Part shown: positions 56,099 through 63,973 of the stretch, in pieces
How the letters are laid out: each line of letters starts with the position of its first letter
Numbering within the stretch: the first letter of the stretch is position 1
NCBI GenBank assembly: GCA_000244995.1
Contig: CM001438.1
Location: 62,001 to 126,000, forward strand
DNA: 64,000 bases
From: Burkholderiales bacterium JOSHI_001
Lineage (GTDB): Bacteria; Pseudomonadota; Gammaproteobacteria; Burkholderiales; Burkholderiaceae_C
Direction of reading: 5' to 3'
Made by a program: the position numbers and the translations under genes
Notes under the pieces: model-generated
Database searches by the model: none
What the model was told of the DNA's origin: nothing
What the model saw: the letters and a program-made list of their open reading frames with translations, nothing else

Positions 56099-57378
56099 AT
56101 ACAATAAATGAATACCGCACCTACGCGGAATTGGCCCTCGCTTCATATGCCGCCGCCCTAACAAATGATTTGCCCGGAAAGAACGAGGGCAAATACAAAG
56201 CTGCGAATATGAGTACTACGCAGGCGGTGCTCTTTGATGCACGCTGGCAGGTCCTAGACCAAACTGATAACAATGAAAGTGGCTTCTCGGCAGCGCTCTT
56301 CAAGAACCGCGTTACAGGTGAGAAAGTTCTCGCCATTCGAGGTACAGAAAATACGCCAGATTTCGTCGCTGATTTTGTTGACATCGCAGCTGGCGGCTTC
56401 TTTCGAACGATGCCGCAGTTTGAAGATTTGAAGCAGTACTACAAGAAGCTACAGAATTCGCCATACCTACAGCCAGGCGAGAAATTTTCAGTTACTGGGC
56501 ATAGTTTGGGAGGCTTCCTTGCTGAGGCACTTGTTGCAAACTTTCCAGCCGCAGCAAGCAAAGCATACACTTTTAATGCGCCTGGTTTCAAGGGGATTAT
56601 GCAGCAGATTTTTGAGTGGCTGTACGTCGTTGATGCTAGTGCTCCAAACCGTTTAATTACCAACGTGCGAGCGTCCGATGGTGCGACGATGACGGCAGGG
56701 CTTGGGCAGATACTCGGGAGTGTGCAGCAGGTTCGAATCGAATACAGACCTTCGAGTCCGATCTATAGCCATTCAATTGCGACTCTTTCCGACACCTTGG
56801 CTGTGTTTGGCGCCTACGAGGAATTGGTGCCGCAAATCAGCGTCGGCGAAGTCGGAACGCTGTTCGTAGGTTCGCACGGCGGCGGCCGGCGTCTGGAGAA
56901 CGCGCTGGACGCCTTGCGCACCGTCTTCGTCGGATCGAGTTCCAACGATGCAAACAGCACGCCCACCGACATTCAGGAGCCGATCTTCGCCAACCTGCAA
57001 CTGCTTCGCGCCAGCGCGGAATTCCAGGCTGCGAAGTCCAACGTGCGGCTGGTTACGCCATCGTCCTCCTTTGCGGACGAGTCGATCATCAACAGCCAGG
57101 AGGCCATGGCCTACCGGTATGCATTGCTTGAATTGCTGCCATTCGCTGTGGTGGCAAATTCGGAGGCCCTGAATCAAATGCTGTATGGGGCCTACCCCAC
57201 CCGGCTTAGCCTGCACAACACGACGACGGGCACCGGAAGCCTCACTGAGCAGTGGCTGCGAGACCGTGCAGCCATGGCGGAAACACTGTTCGTGGCTAAC
57301 TCTCGCAGCCTCCCAATCTACTACGACCCGACGTCCCAAACCAACTGGACGTACGAGGATCTGTCCACCGAGGAATAG
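56095..57378 (+). CDS. Lipase class 3-like alpha/beta hydrolase, truncated at its C-terminus by a RAYT element
   Basis: The 427-residue protein has the nucleophile elbow GHSLGG at residues 135-140 (Ser137), an oxyanion region 'LAIRGTENTPDFVADFVD', and possible catalytic His in 'YSHSIATLSDTL'. The second half is an unassigned region ending 'YYDPTSQTNWTYEDLSTEE'. Homologues of this type carry RTX calcium-binding repeats beyond such a segment and are exported by type I secretion, which suits the HlyD gene upstream. The stop codon (TAG, 57376-57378) lies at the very edge of the transposase element, so the native C-terminus with its export signal is lost. Confidence 0.8.
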   Translation: MNTINEYRTYAELALASYAAALTNDLPGKNEGKYKAANMSTTQAVLFDARWQVLDQTDNNESGFSAALFKNRVTGEKVLAIRGTENTPDFVADFVDIAAGGFFRTMPQFEDLKQYYKKLQNSPYLQPGEKFSVTGHSLGGFLAEALVANFPAAASKAYTFNAPGFKGIMQQIFEWLYVVDASAPNRLITNVRASDGATMTAGLGQILGSVQQVRIEYRPSSPIYSHSIATLSDTLAVFGAYEELVPQISVGEVGTLFVGSHGGGRRLENALDALRTVFVGSSSNDANSTPTDIQEPIFANLQLLRASAEFQAAKSNVRLVTPSSSFADESIINSQEAMAYRYALLELLPFAVVANSEALNQMLYGAYPTRLSLHNTTTGTGSLTEQWLRDRAAMAETLFVANSRSLPIYYDPTSQTNWTYEDLSTEE

Positions 57379-57423
57379 GGGTCAGGTCTTGCCTTTTGCC
57401 CCCGACCCCGTCAGACTTCTCCC

Positions 57424-58317
57424 ATGTCCCGCCCTCTTCGCATCGAGTTCCCCGGCGCGGTCTACCACGTCACGTCCAGGGGTGACCGACGGGAGGCGAT
57501 CTACCTGGACGACACGGACCGGCTGCTGCACCTGGACGTGCTGGCCCAGACGCTGGACCGGTTCGACGCCCAAGCACTGGCGTATTGCCTGATGGGCAAC
57601 CACTATCACCTGGTGCTGCACACGGCACAGCCCAACCTATCGCGGCTGATGCGGCACCTGAACGGTGTGTTCAGCCAGGCCTTCAACCGGCGCCACGGCC
57701 TGGTGGGGCATGTGTTCCAGGGCCGGTTCAAGGCCATCCTGGTGGACCGGGATGCCTACCTGCTGGCCCTGTGCCGCTACGTCGAGCGCAACCCGGTGGC
57801 CGCCGGCCTGGTGGCGCAGGCGGCGGACTGGCGCTGGTCCAGCTATCGGGCTCACGTGGGTGCCGAGCCGCCGCCGCCCTGGCTGGATGTGGCGGGGCTG
57901 CACGCCATGCTGCTGCAGCGCGAACCACGTGGCCCTGCCGACCTTCGCCGCGCGGGCGCGCGCTATGCCGCCCTGGTGGCCAGTGCCGAGCAGCCATCGC
58001 CCTGGGCCGAAGGCCTGCGCCAGCAGGTGTTCCTGGGCAATGACGACTTCGTCGCGCAGTCGCTGGCGCATGCTTCGTCGCGTGCCAGGCGGGCCACAGA
58101 GGTGCCCCGGGCCCAGCGCCAGGCGCCCTTCAGCTGGCCCCTGTGCCTGCGCCAACACGGCAGCCGCGACGCGGCCCTTTGGGCCGCCTACCGGCAGGCC
58201 GGCGTCACCATGACGCAGTTGGCCGAATGGACAGGGCTGTCGGTATCACGCATCAGCAGGGTCATCGCCGCACAGGAGGGCCAGGGTGAATTGATGGGGG
58301 CAAAAGGCAAGACCTGA
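57424..58317 (+). CDS. REP-associated tyrosine (Y1/IS200-like) transposase
   Basis: The 297-residue protein has the HUH single-strand nuclease core: 'RIEFPGAVYHVTSRG', HUH motif 'MGNHYHLV' (His60, His62) and the catalytic Tyr119 in 'LCRYVERNPVAAGL', followed by 'WRWSSYRAH'. The C-terminus has an HTH-like segment ('QLAEWTGLSVSRISRVIAAQE'). RAYTs process REP hairpins and are thought to be domesticated relatives of IS200/IS605 transposases. All catalytic residues are present. The last codons and the end of the element are copied once more immediately downstream. Confidence 0.93.
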   Translation: MSRPLRIEFPGAVYHVTSRGDRREAIYLDDTDRLLHLDVLAQTLDRFDAQALAYCLMGNHYHLVLHTAQPNLSRLMRHLNGVFSQAFNRRHGLVGHVFQGRFKAILVDRDAYLLALCRYVERNPVAAGLVAQAADWRWSSYRAHVGAEPPPPWLDVAGLHAMLLQREPRGPADLRRAGARYAALVASAEQPSPWAEGLRQQVFLGNDDFVAQSLAHASSRARRATEVPRAQRQAPFSWPLCLRQHGSRDAALWAAYRQAGVTMTQLAEWTGLSVSRISRVIAAQEGQGELMGAKGKT

Positions 58318-58489
58318 CCCTGTCCGCCCTCGGCCCTTTGGGCCGCCTACCGGCAGGCCGGCGTCACCATGACGCAGTTGGCCGAATGGACAGGGCTGTC
58401 GGTATCACGCATCAGCAGGGTCATCGCCGCACAGGAGGCCCAGGGTGAATTGATGGGGGCAAAAGGCAAGACCTGACCCTATCCGCCCT
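58172..58489 (+). repeat. 159-bp tandem duplication of the RAYT gene end
   Basis: Bases 58172-58330 and 58331-58489 are near-identical copies, differing at only about two positions (for example GGAGGG against GGAGGC, and G against A after the last CCT). The unit covers the last 48 codons of the transposase, its stop and the REP-like end. The second copy is a partial gene end without a start. Confidence 0.92.
58296..58321 (-). repeat. REP-like right end of the RAYT element
   Basis: The 26 bp are the inverse complement of the left end at 57378. The same sequence occurs again at 58455-58480 in the second tandem copy, and a shorter core at 58496-58509. Confidence 0.85.
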
Positions 58490-58510
58490 ATCCGCCAGAC
58501 CTGACCCTGT
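58455..58510 (-). repeat. Further REP-like units right of the tandem duplication
   Basis: A full unit (58455-58480) and a short core (58496-58509) both read in the inverse orientation. After them the sequence returns to ordinary host DNA. The 300 bp from 58318 to 58615 hold only these repeats, the second duplicate copy and a terminator. Confidence 0.75.
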
Positions 58511-58569
58511 CCACCCGCCGCCGTCGCCAGGCGGTCTGAAGGCAGCAGGCGCTTCGGCGCCGATTCCGC

Positions 58570-58596
58570 AAGGGCCCTGGCAGCGCCAGGGCCCTT
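58570..58596 (-). terminator. Strong hairpin after the CAAX-protease-related gene
   Basis: A perfect 12-bp stem (58570-58581 and 58585-58596) with loop AGC lies about 20 bp beyond the stop of the minus-strand gene at 58616. On the minus strand no U-tract follows; on the plus strand CTTC follows. It is a likely terminator for transcripts from either side. Confidence 0.65.
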
Positions 58597-58615
58597 CTTC
58601 ATGGCGCGTGGCACT

Positions 58616-59296
58616 TCACCAGAACTGCCACTGCCCAGTGGCCACCACCCAGATGCCCAGCGCGCCGTTCGTCACCGCGTGCGCGATGACGGAAGTCCAC
58701 AAGCGCCCGGTCTTCACGTACAGCCACGCATAGGCCAGCCCGGCCAGAACGGCCGCCAGCCACAGCGTGTGTGCCAGCATGAACACGAAGGTGGACAGCA
58801 CGATGGCCTTGACGCCCACGCGCTGCGGCAGCAGGCCTTCGAAACGCTGTTCCTGCAGCCAGCGCATCAGGAAGGAACGCCAGAACAGTTCTTCCATCAG
58901 CGGCACCAGCAGCGTGGCGCCCAGCCAGCGGGTGGCGATCAAGGGCCATTCCAGCTGCCCCTGCGTGTCCACCGGCACGAAGCTGGCGCTGGGCGGCACC
59001 AGCTGCATCCAGGGCGCGTCCAGGTGGATCCACAGCCCGAACACCGCCAGACCCACCGCCACAGCCAGCCCGGCCTCGGCCGCGGTGGGCCGGTTCTGGC
59101 GGTCGAGCTCGCCGTACTCGCGCCAGCACCCCAGCAGCAACAGCGCCGGCAGCAGGGCCTGGGCGGCGTAGAGCCAGCGCGCATCGAAGCCCGGGGCCCA
59201 GGCCGGCTGCCACTGGCCACGCAGGCCGAGCAGGGCCATGAACAGCGCAAAAGGCAGCACGCGCAGCCAGCCGGCGCGTGAGAGAGAGGCGATCAA
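58616..59296 (-). CDS. CAAX prenyl protease-related (CPBP) intramembrane protease, PEP-CTERM-associated type
   Basis: The 226-residue multi-span membrane protein has the catalytic 'PLMEELFWRSFLMRWLQ' (EExxxR), a His in 'TFVFMLAHTLW' and another in 'TSVIAHAVTNGALGIWV', the Abi/CPBP glutamic-protease pattern. The N-terminal 'LRVLPFALFMALLGLRGQW' resembles the group found with exosortase/PEP-CTERM systems, and a PEP-CTERM protein is encoded at 3.8-4.5 kb. It might process sorted proteins, but that is inferred. A diverged paralogue remnant sits at 53520-53620. Confidence 0.88.
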   Translation of the reverse strand: MIASLSRAGWLRVLPFALFMALLGLRGQWQPAWAPGFDARWLYAAQALLPALLLLGCWREYGELDRQNRPTAAEAGLAVAVGLAVFGLWIHLDAPWMQLVPPSASFVPVDTQGQLEWPLIATRWLGATLLVPLMEELFWRSFLMRWLQEQRFEGLLPQRVGVKAIVLSTFVFMLAHTLWLAAVLAGLAYAWLYVKTGRLWTSVIAHAVTNGALGIWVVATGQWQFW

Positions 59297-59390
59297 GAGC
59301 GGTCCCTGGGATGAATCGTTGTGCCGGAACCGGCGGGGTGGCGTGCCGGTTCCAAGCCGCCGCCGAGTATGGCCGCGCCGGCCCGGCCGG

Positions 59391-61322
59391 TCATGCCCCG
59401 TGCGGGGGATGCAGCAAGTTGCGCACCCGCTCCTGCAGCACCTGCGGCTGCACCTCGGGGGCGGCCATCGCCGGCCCGGCCACCAGGCCCACCCGGCTGA
59501 ACAGCCCGCGCCGGAAGGGCTTCACCATGGCCTGCCCGCCTTCGGCGCGCGAGAAGAAGCTGCCCCACAGGTTTTGCAGCGCCACCGGCACCACCGGCAC
59601 CGGCCGGCGTTCCAGGATCTTCACGATGCCGCCCTTGAACGGCAGCATCTCGCCGTCGCGGGTGATGGCGCCTTCGGGGAAGATGCCCAGCAGGTCGCCG
59701 TCGGCCAGCACCTGGTCGGCGGCGGCAAAGGCTGCTTCGTAGGCCGCCGGGTCTTCCTTCTGCGGCGCGATGGGAATGGCCTTGGCCAGCCGGAACACCC
59801 AGCCCAGCACCGGGGTGGCGAAGATGCGGTGGTCCATGATGAAGCGGATGGGCCGCGGGCTGGCGGCCATCAGCAGCACCGGGTCGACGAAGCTCACATG
59901 GTTGCAGGCCACGATGGCGGCACCCGTGGCCGGGATGTGCTCGTCACCGCGCACCTGGAAGCGGTAGATCAGCCGCGACAGCACGAAGGCGATGAAGCGC
60001 AGCAGGTATTCCGGCACCAGCAGGAAGATGTAGGCCGCCACCACCGCATTGGCCAGCGCCACCAGGCCGAAGACCTGCGGGATGCTGACCTTTGCCGCCA
60101 GCAGCGCGCCGACGATGAGGCTGCTGGCGATCATGAACAGCGCGTTCAGGATGTTGTTGGCCGCGATGATGCGGGCGCGGTGGCTGGCCGGCGCGCGCAG
60201 CTGGATCAGCGCGTACATGGGCACGCTGTACAGCCCGGCCGACAGCGACAGCGCGAACAGGTCGAACAGCACGCGCCAGTGCGCCGCTTGGGCCAGGAAG
60301 CGGCCCACGTCCTGAGCCGGCACCGCCGGCAGGTGGTTCGTGGCCAGGTACAGGTCGAAGGCGAACACGCTCATGCCGAAGGCGCCCAGCGGCACCAGGC
60401 CGATTTCCACGTGGCGGCGGCTGATCACCTCACACAGCAGCGAACCCACGCCGATGCCGATGGAAAACACCACCAGCAGCAGCGACGCCACATGCTCGTC
60501 GCCGTGCAGCACGTTCTTCGCCAGGGCCGGGAACTGCGACAGGAACACCGCGCCGAAGAACCACATCCACGAAATGCCCAGCAGCGAGCGGAACACCACG
60601 ATGTTGCCGTGCGCCAGCTTCAGGTTGTGGATGGTTTCGGTCACCGGGTTCCAGTTCACCTTCAAGCCCGGTTCGCTGGCCGGCGTGGCCGGGATGCCTT
60701 GCGCCACCGCGCGGCCCAGCAGCGCCAGCGCCAGGCTCGCCAGTGCCACGGCCTGGGCGCCGCTCAGCGCCGCGCTGTCGGGCAGCGCCACCAGCAGGCC
60801 GCCCGCCACATTGCCCAGCAGGATGGCCACGAAGGTGCCCATCTCCACCATGCCGTTGCCGCCGGTCAGTTCGCGCTCGTTCAGGTGCTGCGGCAGGTAG
60901 GCGTACTTCACCGGGCCGAACAGGGTGCTGTGCAGGCCCAGCAGGAAGATGCAGCCCAGCAGCAGCGCCACGTTCGTGCTGAACAGGCCGATGGCGCCCA
61001 GCACCATGATGCCGATTTCCAGGTTCTTCACCCCGCGCGTCATCGCCGCCTTGTCGTACTTGTCGGCCAGCTGCCCCGCGGTGGCCGAGAACAGCAGGAA
61101 GGGCAGGATGAACACCGCGCCGATCACCAGGCCGGCCAGGTCGGGCTTCAGCCATTCCACCTGAAGCCGGTAGGTGACCAGCACGGTGAAGGCGAACTTG
61201 AAGACGTTGTCATTGGCCGCGCCCAGGAACTGGGTCCAGAAGAAGGGCGCGAAACGGCGCTGGCCCAGCAAGGCGAACTGGTTGGGGTGGGCGTCGGGGG
61301 CGGGGGTGGTGGCGTCGTTCAC
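59391..61322 (-). CDS. MFS transporter fused to 1-acylglycerol-3-phosphate acyltransferase
   Basis: GTG at 61322 overlaps the DUF2145 stop by 4 bp and has GGAGA 7 nt upstream. The 643-residue protein has an MFS part (about residues 20-420; 'TQFLGAANDNVFKFAFTVL', 'GPVKYAYLPQHL') of the LplT lysophospholipid transporter type, then a PlsC acyltransferase domain (about 430-640) with NHxSFxD as 'CNHVSFVDPV' and 'IFPEGAITRDG'. In many bacteria a third acyl-ACP synthetase domain (Aas) follows; it is absent here. The protein probably flips and re-acylates lysophospholipids at the inner membrane. Confidence 0.92.
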   Translation of the reverse strand: MNDATTPAPDAHPNQFALLGQRRFAPFFWTQFLGAANDNVFKFAFTVLVTYRLQVEWLKPDLAGLVIGAVFILPFLLFSATAGQLADKYDKAAMTRGVKNLEIGIMVLGAIGLFSTNVALLLGCIFLLGLHSTLFGPVKYAYLPQHLNERELTGGNGMVEMGTFVAILLGNVAGGLLVALPDSAALSGAQAVALASLALALLGRAVAQGIPATPASEPGLKVNWNPVTETIHNLKLAHGNIVVFRSLLGISWMWFFGAVFLSQFPALAKNVLHGDEHVASLLLVVFSIGIGVGSLLCEVISRRHVEIGLVPLGAFGMSVFAFDLYLATNHLPAVPAQDVGRFLAQAAHWRVLFDLFALSLSAGLYSVPMYALIQLRAPASHRARIIAANNILNALFMIASSLIVGALLAAKVSIPQVFGLVALANAVVAAYIFLLVPEYLLRFIAFVLSRLIYRFQVRGDEHIPATGAAIVACNHVSFVDPVLLMAASPRPIRFIMDHRIFATPVLGWVFRLAKAIPIAPQKEDPAAYEAAFAAADQVLADGDLLGIFPEGAITRDGEMLPFKGGIVKILERRPVPVVPVALQNLWGSFFSRAEGGQAMVKPFRRGLFSRVGLVAGPAMAAPEVQPQVLQERVRNLLHPPHGA

Positions 61323-62170
61323 GTGCGTTCTCCGGGCAGCGGTTCCGGTGCGGGCGCGCCGATTGTGGGGGACGCCCGCACGGTTTCCATCGGCCCGGCC
61401 AGCCGGGCGCGCTGCAGGAAGCTGAACACCGATTCCACCGTCACGGTTTCGATGTGGTCGGCAAAGCGCAGGTGGTTGGGGTGGTCGTCGAAAGCGATGT
61501 GGGCCTGCGTGGCCCGCGCGCCCAGGCGGGTCAGCGCGCCGATGCGCAGCACCGTGGGCTGGTAGCCGCGCAGCTTCAGCCAGGCCTGGGCGGTGCTGCG
61601 GTCGCGCGCCTGCGGGTCCAGGGCGCCGGCCAGGGTTTCCAGCGCCCACTGGTTGCTTTGCTGGTAGCGCTGGGCCCAGGGGTAGGCCACCATGCTGTAG
61701 CGCGGCTCGTGCCACTGGCCCAGGAGCGCGTTGCTGCGCAGCAGCGGCAGCAGGCGGGCCTGGGCGTCGCGCGACAGCACGGCGATGGCGGCCTCGTGGC
61801 GGTGGGGCCGGTCCAGGAAGAAGTCGCCCAGGCCCTGGCGGTACAGCTGCGCCCGGTCGCTGCCGCAGGCGTTGAGCTTGTGCGCCACGCGCCACACGGC
61901 CTGGCCTTGCGGCGTGGTCTCGCGGTAGGCCAGGCCCAGGTGCGACCAGGCCAGGCCCCAGCGCGACAGGTCCTGCCCCGCGCGCGCCAGCACCACCACC
62001 TGGGCGCCGCTGGCGTCCAGGCGCTGCGCGGTGGCCTGGGCCAGCGCCATGCCGCGTTCGATCTCGCGGGTGCTGAGCGGCCGGGTTTCGCAGGCCTGGC
62101 CGGCTGGGGCGGCGTGCGGGACTGCGGCCAGCCACGCGGCGGCCAGCATCGCCAGCAAGGCGCGCTTCAT
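61319..62170 (-). CDS. DUF2145 family exported protein
   Basis: ATG 62170 overlaps the upstream gene's stop by 4 bp. The 283-residue product has a signal peptide ('LLAMLAAAWLAAVPHA'), then the DUF2145 pattern: 'ACETRPLSTREIERGMALAQATAQRLDASGAQVVVLARAGQDLSRWGL' region, 'THLGLAYR' (here SHLGLAYRE), 'HKLNACGSDRAQLYRQGLGDFF' and 'YSMVAYPWAQRYQQSNQWALETLAGAL'. The family is periplasmic and of unknown function. It overlaps the MFS-acyltransferase gene, suggesting a shared envelope-lipid task. Confidence 0.85.
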   Translation of the reverse strand: MKRALLAMLAAAWLAAVPHAAPAGQACETRPLSTREIERGMALAQATAQRLDASGAQVVVLARAGQDLSRWGLAWSHLGLAYRETTPQGQAVWRVAHKLNACGSDRAQLYRQGLGDFFLDRPHRHEAAIAVLSRDAQARLLPLLRSNALLGQWHEPRYSMVAYPWAQRYQQSNQWALETLAGALDPQARDRSTAQAWLKLRGYQPTVLRIGALTRLGARATQAHIAFDDHPNHLRFADHIETVTVESVFSFLQRARLAGPMETVRASPTIGAPAPEPLPGERT

Positions 62171-62589
62171 CGCGTCACCTGTTCGTTGTGCAGCAGCGAA
62201 GCGCCGATCTCGTTGGGAATGAAGCACAGCGCCTGGCCGGCGGCCGACAGCACCCAGCCGGTGGACAACGCCAGCACCACCACGCCGGCGCCCACGCTGG
62301 CCACGGCCTGGCCGGCGAAGTTCACCGACACCCGCGCGCCGTCGCTGGCGCGTTCCAGCACCCACACGGTGCCGGTGGCGCTGGCCTGCACGGCCACCAC
62401 GGTCAGCGCCACGCCGCCGGACAGCAGCAGGGCCGGCGCGGCCACCGACACCGCCACCGGCAAGGCCGACAGCACGCTGGCGTCGGACAGCGCGTCGTGC
62501 GCCCAGGCGCTGCGGCCCAGCGGCGCGGCGGCCAGGGCCAGGCTCAGGCCCAGGGTCAGCAGGTGGCGGCGTAGAGAAGACGTGTTCAT
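62167..62589 (-). CDS. Exported protein of unknown function, partner of DUF2145
   Basis: ATG 62589 has AGGAG 7 nt upstream. The 140-residue product has a signal peptide ('LLTLGLSLALAAAPLGRSAWA') and a small hydrophobic domain with 'LLLSGGVALTVVAVQASATGTVWVLERASDGARVSVNF' and a second hydrophobic stretch. Its stop overlaps the DUF2145 start by 4 bp. I do not know the family; it commonly seems to sit beside DUF2145 genes. Confidence 0.7.
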   Translation of the reverse strand: MNTSSLRRHLLTLGLSLALAAAPLGRSAWAHDALSDASVLSALPVAVSVAAPALLLSGGVALTVVAVQASATGTVWVLERASDGARVSVNFAGQAVASVGAGVVVLALSTGWVLSAAGQALCFIPNEIGASLLHNEQVTR

Positions 62590-62615
62590 GAACAACTCCT
62601 GAAGGTGGATGGCGC

Positions 62616-63065
62616 TCACTGCGCCGTTGCGGCTTGGCGGGCTTCGGCCAGGTCGGCTTCGAAACCATCGCGCAGGGTCTTGGCCAGCGTGAACACCGTG
62701 GTGATGAGGTACAGCCAGGCCACCATCAGGTAGGCCTTCCACACCGGCTGGATGCCCATGCGCCACAGGCCCCAGGCGGTGAGCGCCATGGCGGATGCGA
62801 AGGCGCCCCAGACCACGCCCTTCCAGGCCGGCGTGTCCACCGAGCCGGCCTCGTTGTCGCGCACGAACTTGGCCAGCACGAAGGCGCTGGTCAGGCAGAA
62901 CAGGTAGCCCATCACCATGAAGGCGCGGTCCAGGTCGTCGCCGGGCAGCCAGGCCAGGCCGGTGACGCACAGGACCACGGCGATGCCGAAGGAGATCCAG
63001 ACCTGCAGGCGCCAGGCGCGGGTGTCGCGGCGCACGGCGGGGGTGGTGGTAAGGGCAGCTTGCAT
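62616..63065 (-). CDS. YiaA/YiaB family inner-membrane protein
   Basis: ATG 63065 gives 149 residues with four helices arranged as two YiaAB repeats: 'WISFGIAVVLCVTGLAWLP' with 'FMVMGYLFCLTSAFVLAKFVRD', and 'VVWGAFASAMALTAWGLWRMG' with 'YLMVAWLYLITTVFTLAKTLRD'. The family has no defined function. It is the first gene of a four-gene minus-strand unit (YiaAB, exported protein, DUF2145, MFS-acyltransferase) and is divergent from the XRE regulator gene. Confidence 0.9.
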   Translation of the reverse strand: MQAALTTTPAVRRDTRAWRLQVWISFGIAVVLCVTGLAWLPGDDLDRAFMVMGYLFCLTSAFVLAKFVRDNEAGSVDTPAWKGVVWGAFASAMALTAWGLWRMGIQPVWKAYLMVAWLYLITTVFTLAKTLRDGFEADLAEARQAATAQ

Positions 63066-63113
63066 GCGATGTCTCGCGGGGTGGTTGAAGGTGAGGGAAT
63101 GTTGCGTGCTTCG

Positions 63114-63136
63114 GCTTGAAAAGGCTTGTTTCAAGC
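63114..63136. promoter_or_regulatory. Candidate operator palindrome in the divergent promoter region
   Basis: A perfect 8-bp inverted repeat, GCTTGAAA and TTTCAAGC, with a 7-bp spacer. It sits 49 bp before the YiaA/B start and about 70 bp before the XRE start. The adjacent XRE-type regulator is the natural candidate to bind it. Confidence 0.5.
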
Positions 63137-63163
63137 GACGATGTGGCAATTCGTGGGCCTATT

Positions 63164-63182
63164 GGTATCAAATGGCGATACC
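63164..63182. promoter_or_regulatory. Second candidate operator palindrome
   Basis: A 6-bp inverted repeat GGTATC and GATACC with a 7-bp spacer, 25 bp before the XRE gene start. Arm spacing equals that of the first palindrome, but the arm sequences differ. It could be an autoregulatory site. Confidence 0.35.
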
Positions 63183-63207
63183 TCATTGCGCCCAGTGGCC
63201 CATTGCC

Positions 63208-63948
63208 ATGTCCACCACCCAGTCCCTGATCAGCGTGCTGAAGGCCGAGCTGAAGGCCGCCGGTTTCACCTACGCCGCGCTGGCGCGCGAGATCGGCCTG
63301 GCCGAAAGCAGCGTCAAGCGCATGTTCGCGGCCGGCGAGATGCCGCTGTCGCGGGTGGACGAAATCTGCCGCGTGCTGAAGACCGACTTCGCGGAAATCA
63401 GCCGCCAGGTGGCCGACGCGCAGCCGCTGCGCAGCGAGCTGACGCTGGAGCAGGAACGTGCCGTGGTGGCCGACCGCAAGCTGCTGCTGATGGCGATTTC
63501 ATGCCTGAGCCAGTGGACGCTGGAGCAGATCACGGCCACCTACCGGGTGAGCGAGACCGAGGGCATCCGCTACCTGGCGCAGTTGGACCGCCTGGGCATC
63601 CTGGAACTGCGCCCCGGCAACCGCTACCGGCTGAAGGTGGCCAAGACCTTCCGCTGGCGCCCGCAGGGCCCGGTGATGGACTACTTCCGCGAGCAGGTGG
63701 TGCCCGACTACTTTGCCGGCGGCTTCGACGCCGAGGGCGAGATGCTGATGCTGGTGCACGGCCAGGTGGGCCGCAGCCTGGCCGCGCTGTTCAACGAACG
63801 CCTGCAGCGCGTGGCGCAGGACTTTGCCCAGCAGCACCTGGCCGACCAGAAACTGCCCGAAGACCAGAAGCGCCCCTACACCCTGGTGATCGGCATGCGC
63901 TCCTGGCTGTTCGCGGCCTTCCGCGACTTGAAGCGGCCAGGCGCCTGA
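63208..63948 (+). CDS. XRE family transcriptional regulator
   Basis: ATG at 63208 gives 246 residues. The N-terminal HTH (about residues 5-65) reads 'LKAELKAAGFTYAALAREIGLAESSVKRMFAAGEMPLSRVDEICRVL'. The C-terminal region ('AVVADRKLLLMAISCLSQWTLEQITATYRVSETEGIRYLAQLDRLGILELRPGNRYRL' region) looks like a second winged-helix plus a sensor part, as in other Burkholderiales XRE proteins of about 240 residues. No catalytic motif was found. It is divergent from the YiaAB operon with two palindromes between. Confidence 0.9.
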   Translation: MSTTQSLISVLKAELKAAGFTYAALAREIGLAESSVKRMFAAGEMPLSRVDEICRVLKTDFAEISRQVADAQPLRSELTLEQERAVVADRKLLLMAISCLSQWTLEQITATYRVSETEGIRYLAQLDRLGILELRPGNRYRLKVAKTFRWRPQGPVMDYFREQVVPDYFAGGFDAEGEMLMLVHGQVGRSLAALFNERLQRVAQDFAQQHLADQKLPEDQKRPYTLVIGMRSWLFAAFRDLKRPGA

Positions 63949-63973
63949 CACGCAGGGGCGCGGCCGGCCATGT

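Larger units (their letters stand above)
57378..58321 (+). mobile_element. REP-associated tyrosine transposase (RAYT) element
   Basis: The element is bounded by inverted 25-26 bp ends: GGGGTCAGGTCTTGCC at 57378 reading inward, and its complement at 58296-58321. At the left end, GGGGTC (57378-57383) can pair with GACCCC (57404-57409) to form a hairpin, as REP sequences do. It contains one transposase gene. The left end abuts the lipase gene stop. Confidence 0.82.

Noticed and set aside
53631-58510. Repeated GGGTCAGGTCT sequences as a CRISPR array
   Set aside because: Spacing is irregular, orientation alternates and there are no cas genes; they are REP-like ends linked to the RAYT transposase.
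59238-61565. Plus-strand open frame of 775 codons opposite the MFS-acyltransferase gene
   Set aside because: Gln/His/Arg-rich antisense frame without motifs.
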